Of a stretch of DNA of 14,115 nt, positions 6,918 to 14,082 are shown one piece after another. Origin of the DNA: JALXDT01 sp964634755 (GTDB taxonomy: Bacteria; Acidobacteriota; Aminicenantia; JAMOAD01); NCBI GenBank assembly GCA_964634755.1, contig CAZWJH010000065.1, positions 1-14,115 of the forward strand, written 5' to 3'. How positions within the stretch are numbered: position 1 is the stretch's first letter; each line of letters begins with the position of its first letter. A program made the translations under genes and the position numbers. The notes beneath the pieces were generated by a model, which had not been told where the DNA came from, did no database searches, and was given only the letters and a program-made list of their open reading frames with translations.

Positions 6918-8444
6918 ATGAACAAATATGCAATTCTTTCAGTTTATGACAAAAAGGGCATTGATAAACTTGCCTCTTTTTTGGTAAAAAAGGGCTATAC
7001 GATTCTATCAACAGGGGGAACAGCCAAATTTTTAGAAGAAAAAGGAGTAAATATTATAAGAATAAGTGAAATTACTAAATTTCCGGAAATCTTTGACGGA
7101 AGAGTGAAAACACTGCACCCGAAAATATTCGGTGGAATTTTGAAAAGAAAAGGAAAGGATGAAGAGGAGGGGGAAAAACATGATATCCCAAATATTGAAG
7201 TTGTTGTAGTAAATTTCTATCCCTTTGAAAAGGTAATTGAAGATAATCTTGATTTGGATGAAATGCTTGAAAATATTGATATTGGCGGACCTTCAATGGT
7301 AAGAGCAGCTGCTAAAAATTTTAAAAACATAATTATAATAACTGACCCTAATGATTATGATAAATTTATGAAAGAGTACGAAAAAAATCAAGGCCAATTA
7401 AATATAGAGTTCAGAAGAGAACTTGCAACAAAGGCATTTTTATCCACATCCTATTATGATTCTTTAATTTTCAATTATCTTAATGAATCTTCTCCTGTTG
7501 AAAAAGAGATTTTTGTATTAGGAGGAAGAAAGCTTCAAGAGTTAAGATACGGAGAAAACCCACACCAAAAAGGAGCACTTTTTTATACTCCACCAGAATC
7601 ATACATTCAAGAGATTGAGCAAATTCAGGGGAAAAAATTATCATACAATAATATAAAGGATTTTTTTGAAACAATGAGTCTTGTTGAAGAGTTTAAAGAT
7701 GATGTATTTTGTGCAATAACAAAACACAATAATTCCTGTGGAGCAGCAGTCAGAAGCTCTCCTAAAGAGGCATTTTTAAAAGCTTTGGAGGGGGATCCAA
7801 TCTCAGCTTTTGGCGGAATTATAGGGTTTTCAGTAAAAGTAGATAAGGAGACAGCAGAAGAAATTATAAAAAGTTTTTTTGAAATTGTAATAGCACCTGA
7901 TTTTGAAAAGGAGGCTCTTGAAGTTTTTAGAAAAAAGAAAAATCTAAGAGTTTTAAAGCAGAAAAAATTTCCAAAAAGAAAGTTTAATATTTCAATGCTT
8001 GATGGCGGCTTTCTTGTTCAAGAAGAGGACATGGTTTTATGGAAAGATGAGAAAAAGTATGAGCAGGTGAGTGGAGAAAAAGTTGACACTTCAGTTGAAA
8101 AGGATCTTGAGTTTTCATTTAAAATAGTAAAACACTTAAAATCAAATGCAATTTGCATAGTGAAGAATCAAAAACTTATTACAATGGGAACTGGCTCTAC
8201 ATCAAGGGTGGATGCTCTGAAATTTGCTATAAGTAGAATTGAGGATAAAGAAAAGTTAAAAGATGCTACATTAGCTTCATCAGCATTTTTCCCTTTCCCG
8301 GACTCTATAGAAATAGCGGCAGAATATGGAATAAAGAATATTATTCAACCGGGTGGTTCCATAAGAGACAAAGAGGTTATCCAAAGAGCAAAAGAGCTTT
8401 CCATTAATATGTTTTTAACCGGCATAAGACACTTTAAACATTGA
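6918..8444 (+). CDS. purH: bifunctional AICAR formyltransferase / IMP cyclohydrolase
   Basis: This enzyme catalyses the last two steps of purine synthesis: formyl transfer from 10-formyl-tetrahydrofolate to AICAR, then ring closure to IMP. The 508 residues match the family length. The N-terminal cyclohydrolase (MGS-like) domain shows LSVYDKKG, STGGTAKFL, FDGRVKTLHPKIFGGIL and IDIGGPSMVRAAAKN. The C-terminal transformylase domain shows LRYGENPHQ, the catalytic Lys-His at 269-270 (KHNNSCG), DPISAFGG and the terminal IIQPGGSIRD...TGIRHFKH. Two oddities: the usual KHxNPCG has Ser instead of Pro (S273), and the usual ASDAFFPF reads ASSAFFPF. The catalytic Lys and His remain, so activity is expected. 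It is transcribed from an extended -10 promoter and overlaps the downstream methyltransferase gene by one base (TGATG). Confidence 0.96.
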   Translation: MNKYAILSVYDKKGIDKLASFLVKKGYTILSTGGTAKFLEEKGVNIIRISEITKFPEIFDGRVKTLHPKIFGGILKRKGKDEEEGEKHDIPNIEVVVVNFYPFEKVIEDNLDLDEMLENIDIGGPSMVRAAAKNFKNIIIITDPNDYDKFMKEYEKNQGQLNIEFRRELATKAFLSTSYYDSLIFNYLNESSPVEKEIFVLGGRKLQELRYGENPHQKGALFYTPPESYIQEIEQIQGKKLSYNNIKDFFETMSLVEEFKDDVFCAITKHNNSCGAAVRSSPKEAFLKALEGDPISAFGGIIGFSVKVDKETAEEIIKSFFEIVIAPDFEKEALEVFRKKKNLRVLKQKKFPKRKFNISMLDGGFLVQEEDMVLWKDEKKYEQVSGEKVDTSVEKDLEFSFKIVKHLKSNAICIVKNQKLITMGTGSTSRVDALKFAISRIEDKEKLKDATLASSAFFPFPDSIEIAAEYGIKNIIQPGGSIRDKEVIQRAKELSINMFLTGIRHFKH

Positions 8445-9223
8445 TGAAATACAAACCTGTTTCAAAAGAAAAAATAGAAGAGATATATGAAAAGATAAAA
8501 AAGTTAAAAAGAGAAAAATTATTCTTAATAGAAGATATTAAAACACTTGAAATAGCTGTTGATTATAAACTAAAACCACTTATCATACTTATAACAGAAA
8601 AAATAGCGGAATCCTTTTCCTCCCTATTAACCTCTTCTGACATTATAGAGGATAAAATATTTATCATTTCGGAAAAAAGAATAAAAAAGCTCAAACAGGT
8701 GAAAGCCAATCCCGGGATTATAGCTCTTTTTAAGAAGAGAGATAGTAAAAGTATTAAGCCAAAAAAAGCTGAGTATTATTTCGCACTTGAAAGAATTCAA
8801 GATCCGGGAAATGTCGGAACAATCATAAGATCGGCTCTTAATTTTAATGTGTCAAAAGTCCTCCTTTCAAAAGGTTCGGCATCCATTTATAATCCCAAGG
8901 TGATAAGGGGGAGTATGGGAACAGTTATGATACAGTCGGTAAAAGAAAATTTAGAGCTAAAAGAGGAGCTCTTATCTTTGAAAGAAAAGGGATTTAAGGT
9001 TTATCTAACTTCTTCAAAAATAGGTAAAAGAATAGATTCCATTAACTTAGAGTTTCCTTCTATTTTTGTTGTTGGCAATGAAAGTAAAGGAATTTCCCAA
9101 GAAATAGAGGAAACAGGGGATTTTTGGATTAAAATTCCCACAACTGGAAAATCCGATTCTCTGAATGTCTCTGTTTCAGCATCAATCATAATGTATGAAA
9201 TATACAAAAAGAATTACAAATAA
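8444..9223 (+). CDS. SpoU/TrmH-family RNA 2'-O-methyltransferase
   Basis: This is a SAM-dependent ribose 2'-O-methyltransferase of the trefoil-knot SPOUT class, acting on rRNA or tRNA. With the start at ATG 8444 it has 259 residues. The three family motifs are clear: motif 1 with N123 and R129 (DPGNVGTIIRSA), motif 2 G211-N212-E213-S214 (VVGNESKGIS), and motif 3 with S239-L240-N241-V-S (SLNVSVSASIIMYE). The N-terminal 110 residues resemble the substrate-binding domain of RlmB/TsnR-like proteins, so the target could be 23S rRNA, but the exact nucleotide cannot be told. A TTG three bases upstream is also in frame, but the ATG overlapping the purH stop (TGATG) is the more natural start. Expression is probably coupled to purH. 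Confidence 0.9.
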   Translation: MKYKPVSKEKIEEIYEKIKKLKREKLFLIEDIKTLEIAVDYKLKPLIILITEKIAESFSSLLTSSDIIEDKIFIISEKRIKKLKQVKANPGIIALFKKRDSKSIKPKKAEYYFALERIQDPGNVGTIIRSALNFNVSKVLLSKGSASIYNPKVIRGSMGTVMIQSVKENLELKEELLSLKEKGFKVYLTSSKIGKRIDSINLEFPSIFVVGNESKGISQEIEETGDFWIKIPTTGKSDSLNVSVSASIIMYEIYKKNYK

Positions 9224-9224
9224 A

Positions 9225-9252
9225 TTGACTTTTTTTCTTAATTATCTATCAT
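9225..9252 (+). promoter_or_regulatory. candidate promoter of the trp leader / trpB unit
   Basis: TTGACT (9225-9230), 16 bases, then TATCAT (9247-9252): each hexamer matches five of six consensus bases. It begins immediately after the methyltransferase stop codon. The predicted transcription start, about seven bases after the -10, falls at 9258-9260, on or next to the ATG of the short leader ORF, so the transcript could be leaderless. No clear terminator of the purH unit is visible, so read-through is also possible. Confidence 0.5.
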
Positions 9253-9259
9253 TTAACAT

Positions 9260-9343
9260 ATGTATCCAGTTGATGCTGTTTTCGGAATAATAGTTAATAC
9301 TTTTTGGTGGTGGGCGGAGTTCTCCGCCCGCGAAGAGTCATAA
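9260..9343 (+). CDS. trpL: putative Trp leader peptide (27 codons, WWW)
   Basis: A 27-codon ORF lies 58 bases upstream of trpB and carries three consecutive TGG codons (residues 16-18, bases 9305-9313), context NTFWWWAEFSARE. A run of Trp codons in a short ORF ahead of a trp gene is the hallmark of ribosome-mediated attenuation; WWW leaders are known for trp genes of rhizobia and actinobacteria. Trp is rare in the other proteins here. A GC-rich hairpin overlaps the codons just after WWW, as expected for a regulatory leader. No ribosome binding site precedes the ATG, but a good promoter would start the transcript at or beside it, as in the leaderless rhizobial trpL. Against: no terminator hairpin is seen before trpB, and the TGG run abuts a palindrome that may itself be a repeat. 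The symbol is given by analogy. Confidence 0.5.
   Translation: MYPVDAVFGIIVNTFWWWAEFSAREES
9310..9331. repeat. GC-rich perfect palindrome in the trpB leader
   Basis: GGGCGGAG (9312-9319) and CTCCGCCC (9322-9329) form an uninterrupted 8-bp inverted repeat around TT, extendable to ten pairs with one G-U. It is strikingly GC-rich against the AT-rich surroundings. A U-tract does not follow on either strand, so it is not a normal intrinsic terminator. It may be an attenuator or pause hairpin of the trp leader, or a copy of a short interspersed palindromic (REP-like) repeat. The released right arm (TTCTCC, 9320-9325) could pair with GGAGAA at 9394-9399 in the trpB ribosome binding site. Confidence 0.7.
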
Positions 9344-9401
9344 ACCCCAAGTCTGCATTCTATTAAATTTCAAAATTAAAATATCTTTAAGGAGGAGAAT
9401 A

Positions 9402-10684
9402 ATGAAAAGATTTTTAAAAAGGAATAAAAAATATATACCTAAAAATTTTTACAATATAAAGGCGGACCTTTCGGAACTCCCGAAACCTCCGCTTCATCCA
9501 ATAACAAAAGAACCACTAAAACCAGAAGATCTTTTACTTCTTTTTCCTGAAGGATTCATCGAACAAGAGCTTACGAATAAAAAATTTATAAAAATTCCTG
9601 AGGAAGTCTTAAATGCATATTCTGTTTATAGACCAACTCCTCTTGCTTATGCAAAATTTTTAAAAGATTATCTTAATACTCCTGCTCACATTTTTTACAA
9701 ATTTGAAGGGGTAAGTCCAACGGGAAGTCATAAAAGCAACACAGCGCTGATGCAAGCATATTTAGCATCAAAAGAAGGTGTTAAAACACTTACAACTGAA
9801 ACAGGAGCTGGTCAATGGGGCTCAGCACTCTCTCAAGCAGGTTCAATTTTTGGGATTGATATTAAAGTTTTTTACGGTTAGGATAAGTTACAGACAAAAA
9901 CCGGGAAGAAAAATTTTAATTGAAAGTTTCGGAGGTAATGTTGTAGAAAGCCCAAGCAATCTCACCGAAGCAGGGAAAAGATGTTACAGAAAAAACCCGA
10001 ATCATCCCGGTAGCCTCGGGATAGCAATCTCAGAAGCTGTTGAACTTGCATTTTCAGACTCTAAGACAAAATACTCTCTTGGCTCTGTTCTTGATGCTGT
10101 TCTATTACATCAAAGTATTACAGGGCAAGAGGCGGTAAGCCAATTAAAGAAAAACGGTATAGAACCGGACATAGTAATAGGATGTGTAGGAGGAGGTTCT
10201 AATTTTGCGGGGCTTTCTTTCCCTTTTATAGGAAAAATGCTAAAAGGCGGTAAGAAAACAAGATTTGTTGCTGTGGAACCGAAGGTCTGTCCTACAATTA
10301 CAAAAGGAGAATTAAAATACGATTTTGGGGATTCAGCCGGATTAACACCTCTTCTTTACATGCACTCACTTGGAAAGGATTTTGTCCCACCGCCAATTCA
10401 CGCAGGAGGGGTTAAGGTATCACGGAATGGCTTCTCTTGTAAGTCATCTTACAAAAATTGGAATAATTGAAGCAAAAGCTTACGAACAATCAGAAGTTTT
10501 CGAAGCAGCCTCTATTTTCTTAAAAACAGAGGGAATCTTACCTGCTCCTGAATCAGCTCATGCCATTAAAGCTGCTATTGACGAGGCTTTGGCTGCAAAA
10601 AAGGAAAATTCAGAAAAAATTATCTTATTCAATCTCTCGGGACATGGCTACTTTGATATAAATGCTTATGCTCAAAAAGTTTAG
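9402..10684 (+). pseudogene. trpB: tryptophan synthase beta chain, TrpB2 type, interrupted by two frameshifts
   Basis: This PLP enzyme condenses indole with serine to make tryptophan. The three consecutive frames together encode a full-length TrpB2 (about 426 residues): N-terminus with LHPITKEPL and FIEQEL; KFEGVSPTGSHKSN with the PLP lysine K111; TTETGAGQWGSALSQA with the catalytic Glu; SYRQKPGRK; SPGSLGIAISEAVE; the phosphate-binding GGGSNFAG (10189-10212); HAGG/LRYHGMASLVSHL; and LFNLSGHGYFD near the end. The first frame ends at TAG 9879-9881; the change of frame fits one extra T in the six-T run 9868-9873. The second fits one extra G in the four-G run 10408-10411. Removing both restores an uninterrupted ORF. 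Either the gene is a very recent pseudogene or these are homopolymer sequencing errors. AAGGAGGAG precedes the ATG. No trpA is adjacent, as is common for TrpB2. Confidence 0.92.
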
Positions 10685-10685
10685 A

Positions 10686-10721
10686 TTAAATGGGAGAGAG
10701 GAAAACCTCTCTCCCATTTAA
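10686..10721. terminator. strong bidirectional terminator
   Basis: A perfect 16-bp inverted repeat (TTAAATGGGAGAGAGG at 10686-10701, its complement at 10706-10721) closes on an AAAA loop. It begins two bases after the trpB stop and ends three bases before the stop of the opposing SGNH hydrolase gene. The plus-strand side is followed by a T-rich stretch (TATTTATTTT). It should terminate both converging transcripts, most efficiently that of trpB. Confidence 0.88.
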
Positions 10722-10724
10722 TAT

Positions 10725-11924
10725 TTATTTTCCTCCGTTTCCGTAATCAAAGAGTTCTTTGTAGGAGTAAAAAGGTATATCATAGTCAAATGTCTCATTA
10801 ATTATCTTAATAAACTCATTGGCAACAATAGCATACCCTAATGAACTTGGATGAACCCCATCATACGAAAAAAGCCCACCGGTAAGATAATCAAGAGTAA
10901 AAGTTACACCACCTATTTTAAAACCATTTTCGTAGATATCATCAAACAGAGCATTAATGTCAACAAGCGCAGCATTATATTTTTTAGCTGCATCAGAGAT
11001 TATTGTATTGTATTGCTCTACATAAGAGTTAAGTTGAGAAACCTCTTCCGGGCTCAAAGTCACCTCGTCCGGCAAAGGCTGTCCATTACCACCTAAAGCA
11101 ACAGGGATACCATAACCTTGCAGAATATATGTCAGCCCATTTAATGTTATATACCATCCCTCTGTCATAGGTCCCTCGGGTCCAATGTAGGTAATAGGTT
11201 TTCCATCAGGCCCTATTACAGGTTCATTTGTTTGAGGATTTGTAATGTATATAGAGAGAGCTGTTACAAATGGTATTTGGGTAACATTTGGAATATTGGC
11301 TATTGCGATTTTAGCTTCGGATGTTTTAAGCATGGCTAATGCCTGATCAAGCAATTGTGCATAGGTATCAGGAGGAAATATGGTAACTCCCAACACAACC
11401 TTTCCTGCTCCGACCGCTCCCAAAACCTCATTGTTTCCAAGCCAAAAAGTAATTAATTTTGGATTTAAGCTAAGAGCCTGTTGGAGAGCATTTCCTAATT
11501 TCCTCAAAATTATGTTATAAAAAGGATTTGTTTCCGAATCATAAGTCGGATAAAAAGCAGTGTAAAGAGTTGCTCCCGGAATACCTAAATTATCATAAGC
11601 TCTCGGCAGCGAAAGATTCAGAGGAGAACCATAAGTGGAAGCTGTCGTAAAAGTTATCGGATTAAGGTTAACAAGCTGCATTAAAGGGGGGATTCCTGGG
11701 GAAGAGATAAGAGGTTGTTCAAAATCGCTAATTCCCAATTGTTTTGCAATTATGTTTGGGAAGGAAAATGCTTGATAATCAGCAACAAGTCCTCCACTTT
11801 GATAGCCTGCCGTCAAAGAATCTCCTATTGCCACATATTTGGTAAGATCTGTTTTATAATCTCCACTGAACAAAAAACCAACAAATAAAATGATTAATAA
11901 AGATAATAATACTCTTTTTTTCAT
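10725..11924 (-). CDS. exported SGNH/GDSL-family hydrolase
   Basis: This 399-residue protein is a predicted secreted or periplasmic esterase/lipase. Residues 1-21 form a Sec signal peptide (KKR, a hydrophobic core, cleavage probably near FSG-DYK) with no lipobox cysteine. SGNH block I is AIGDSLTAG with nucleophile S36, block II the Gly of LGIPGATLY, block III GNNE (Asn oxyanion residue), and block V D355-GV-H358 (YDGVHPSSLGY), so the catalytic set is complete. A middle insertion of about 90 residues (roughly 210-300, with Pro/Gly-rich segments) is larger than in minimal family members. The substrate cannot be read from sequence. It is last in a three-gene operon, ten bases after the FadL-like gene. 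That pairing suggests hydrolysis of a lipid or ester whose product is moved through the outer-membrane channel (inference). Confidence 0.88.
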   Translation of the reverse strand: MKKRVLLSLLIILFVGFLFSGDYKTDLTKYVAIGDSLTAGYQSGGLVADYQAFSFPNIIAKQLGISDFEQPLISSPGIPPLMQLVNLNPITFTTASTYGSPLNLSLPRAYDNLGIPGATLYTAFYPTYDSETNPFYNIILRKLGNALQQALSLNPKLITFWLGNNEVLGAVGAGKVVLGVTIFPPDTYAQLLDQALAMLKTSEAKIAIANIPNVTQIPFVTALSIYITNPQTNEPVIGPDGKPITYIGPEGPMTEGWYITLNGLTYILQGYGIPVALGGNGQPLPDEVTLSPEEVSQLNSYVEQYNTIISDAAKKYNAALVDINALFDDIYENGFKIGGVTFTLDYLTGGLFSYDGVHPSSLGYAIVANEFIKIINETFDYDIPFYSYKELFDYGNGGK

Positions 11925-11934
11925 CTTCTACCTC

Positions 11935-13200
11935 TTAAAAATTAAACCTCAAGTTAATCCCTGAAATAAAAGCATAACTTTTGTAAGTCCCGTTGAAATT
12001 ATCTTCATTCTCTCCGTTTGTTGAAGCATCTTTAAACAGAACAATAGAATTTCCAAAATCTACAATTATTTTTCCCATTTTATAACTTACACCAAATGTA
12101 ATCCCATGTTTATCAGAATCTGGTAAATCCGGTCCTAAACTCACTGCTTCAGGAGCTCCTTGATCATAATAATATCCTGCTCTTACTGTGAATTTATCAG
12201 AAATATTCTTTTCAACACCAAACCTAAAGGTATAGGTATCCTTATAATGTTTGATGACGGTTTTGGAGAATAGAGGATAATCCTCAAATTCTATCTTCAA
12301 CTCATTATACTGACTCCATTTCATATAATCAACAGAAGCAGTAAACAAGAATCCTTCAAAAACGGTAGTTGAAAAGCCAGCACTAAAAAGAGAAGGGAAA
12401 ACAAGACTTGTTTTTCCGGTGGCTTTTGAAGGGAACTTTGTAGCTATCGAAGCATCCAAAAGAGGATTCCCTGTTGATATAAGTTTAAACTCAGCATCCC
12501 CCTGATAATCAATTGTCATCTTTCCTGAATAAGAAAATCCAAAGTTAAATTTATCAAACTTTAAAAGAGTACCAATTCTATAACCAATTCCATGACTCAT
12601 ATCAGATTCAAGATGAAGCTTTGCAACATCAATAACTGCAAAATTCAAAGGATTTACAAAAGGGATGATCTGATCATTATAAAGTTTGGAATTTCTGTAA
12701 ATCAAAGATACAGCAACTCCAATATTTTTAGAAAGTTTAAGTCCTAATGTTGGAGTTAAATCCACTGTTTGAACCTCTGTGTTAGTAGCAATATACCTTC
12801 CTGACCATTTTTCATCCCATTTCACGCCAAGTCCAAAGGGGACACTAATACCTACACCAAGGAAAATTCTTTTTCCAAACTTTTTTCCAAAATATAAATT
12901 GGGAATAAGAAAAGTCTGAGATACAGCTGTCTCCTTTACGCCTTCTCCCGGATATGGATTTGCGCCATCAAACTCTACTGAGGGAAAAATCATAAATCCT
13001 CCCACCAAAACACCTGATCCCTCAAAAAAAGCTGCTCCACCGGGATTGTAAAAAAGAGCTGAAAGATCATCTGCTACAGCAACAAAAGACTCTCCCATAC
13101 CAACTGCTCTTGCTCCACCTTCATTTAGAGAAAATCCTCCTGAAAATACAAGAACAGATGATAATAAAAAGAGAGTTAAAGCATAAAATGTTCTTCTCAC
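11935..13200 (-). CDS. FadL/OmpP1/TodX-family outer-membrane transport protein
   Basis: This is a predicted 14-stranded outer-membrane barrel for hydrophobic substrates such as long-chain fatty acids or aromatic compounds. Residues 1-20 are a signal peptide. The mature N-terminus has the family signature: GGARAVGMGESFVAVADD (28-45), then SALFYNPGGAAF with N52-P53-G54, matching the NPA plug region. The rest alternates amphipathic strands and ends in a terminal Phe (INLRFNF), the usual BAM recognition signal. Its 421 residues are normal for the family. The start codon is GTG, supported by AGGAGG four bases upstream; no better ATG is nearby. It lies 15 bases after the ChaN-like gene and 10 bases before the SGNH hydrolase gene. 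The transported substrate is unknown. Confidence 0.92.
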   Translation of the reverse strand: MRRTFYALTLFLLSSVLVFSGGFSLNEGGARAVGMGESFVAVADDLSALFYNPGGAAFFEGSGVLVGGFMIFPSVEFDGANPYPGEGVKETAVSQTFLIPNLYFGKKFGKRIFLGVGISVPFGLGVKWDEKWSGRYIATNTEVQTVDLTPTLGLKLSKNIGVAVSLIYRNSKLYNDQIIPFVNPLNFAVIDVAKLHLESDMSHGIGYRIGTLLKFDKFNFGFSYSGKMTIDYQGDAEFKLISTGNPLLDASIATKFPSKATGKTSLVFPSLFSAGFSTTVFEGFLFTASVDYMKWSQYNELKIEFEDYPLFSKTVIKHYKDTYTFRFGVEKNISDKFTVRAGYYYDQGAPEAVSLGPDLPDSDKHGITFGVSYKMGKIIVDFGNSIVLFKDASTNGENEDNFNGTYKSYAFISGINLRFNF

Positions 13201-13215
13201 GATACCTCCTTTAAT

Positions 13216-14064
13216 TCAATATACGATAAAATCTGCTATTTTATTTTCCAATTTTTCTTCATCCGAAGGTAAAACCTTAACATTGGCTATTTTTACCTCT
13301 GGAAAAAGAGTTTTCAAGACACCAGCAGTCCCTAACTTATAATCAGAATGAAAAGAACCATTAATGTGAAGTATTAAAAATCCAGGGTTCTTTTTCATCT
13401 CTCTATAAATACTCTCTGCCATTGTTGAATCTTTCACACATTGAGCTTTGTAAAATTTTTCTTTAAATTTAAAGGCTCCATGTTTCCCCATAGGGCCACC
13501 CATAGCTTCCATAGTTTTATAGAAAAGCTTTCTGTACTGAGGATAATCAAAATATATTGTTTTTGCTATAAGTCTCCTTTCCGCTGGTTTAAGATTGTTT
13601 AAAACAGCTAAACCATTTCTTGCTACCATTGCGGCATATCTTCGTGGTACATTTGAAGCTATTACTTTTATGCCTTTCTCTTTAGCGAATTCAATCATTG
13701 GCTTATAATCTGTTGGATAATTTTTCCAAGGACGAGAGTTTTTCAAAAATTCTTCTTCGGATATTTTCCCTTCAAGATACTGGTTTAAAATACTCTGGAC
13801 ATCTCTCTCAAACATTTCAAGAGACAGGATTATTTTCCCCCTTTTCTTAGCATACAGTTTCTTCAAAAGCTCAAGTTCCACAAAGTGAGCTTTGGGATCG
13901 GTATGTTGCTCTCCTACAAAAACCACATTAACATTTTCAAGTAAAGCAATCATCTCATTAAAAGATTTTAACCTTTTACCATTATGAATAATCTTTAAAT
14001 CTCCCACACTAAAGCCCATAAACAAAAAGATTATAAAAAGAGCAATTAAACTTTTTGTCTTCAT
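13216..14064 (-). CDS. ChaN-like (DUF399, haem-binding/Tiki superfamily) exported protein
   Basis: This 282-residue protein belongs to the ChaN-like family (Pfam Cofac_haem_bdg), whose studied members bind haem at the outer membrane and which is related to the Tiki/EreA fold. A signal peptide covers residues 1-21. Family motifs are VVFVGEQHTDPKAH with G51-E52 and H54, H60; LSLEMFERDVQ with E83; the Trp-Lys of SRPWKNY; ASNVPRRYA; and a late HINGSFHSDY. Unlike E. coli ChaN it has no lipobox cysteine, so it should be a soluble periplasmic protein rather than a lipoprotein. The start ATG has AGGAGG four bases upstream. It is first of the operon with the FadL-like and SGNH genes, which share an envelope location. 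Haem binding is a family-level expectation only. Confidence 0.85.
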   Translation of the reverse strand: MKTKSLIALFIIFLFMGFSVGDLKIIHNGKRLKSFNEMIALLENVNVVFVGEQHTDPKAHFVELELLKKLYAKKRGKIILSLEMFERDVQSILNQYLEGKISEEEFLKNSRPWKNYPTDYKPMIEFAKEKGIKVIASNVPRRYAAMVARNGLAVLNNLKPAERRLIAKTIYFDYPQYRKLFYKTMEAMGGPMGKHGAFKFKEKFYKAQCVKDSTMAESIYREMKKNPGFLILHINGSFHSDYKLGTAGVLKTLFPEVKIANVKVLPSDEEKLENKIADFIVY

Positions 14065-14082
14065 TTTTCCTCCTACGATAAA

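Noticed and set aside
8441..8443. TTG at 8441 as start of the RNA methyltransferase.
   Set aside because: The next codon is ATG at 8444, which forms the common TGATG overlap with the purH stop and is the stronger start.
9305..9333. GGTGGT...CCGCG resembles the T-box antiterminator sequence.
   Set aside because: The conserved T-box block is contiguous, whereas here the halves are separated by the palindrome. No specifier stem, and no terminator with a U-tract, follows.
9868..9881. Programmed +1 frameshifting in trpB.
   Set aside because: No known slippery or stimulatory pattern is present, TrpB is not known to use recoding, and a second independent shift of the same direction is needed at 10408-10411. 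Homopolymer insertion is simpler.
10370..10684. A separate small gene starting at ATG 10370.
   Set aside because: From the conserved LRYHGMA segment onward it encodes the C-terminal part of TrpB2; its first residues are only an out-of-frame reading of the preceding TrpB segment. No ribosome binding site is present.
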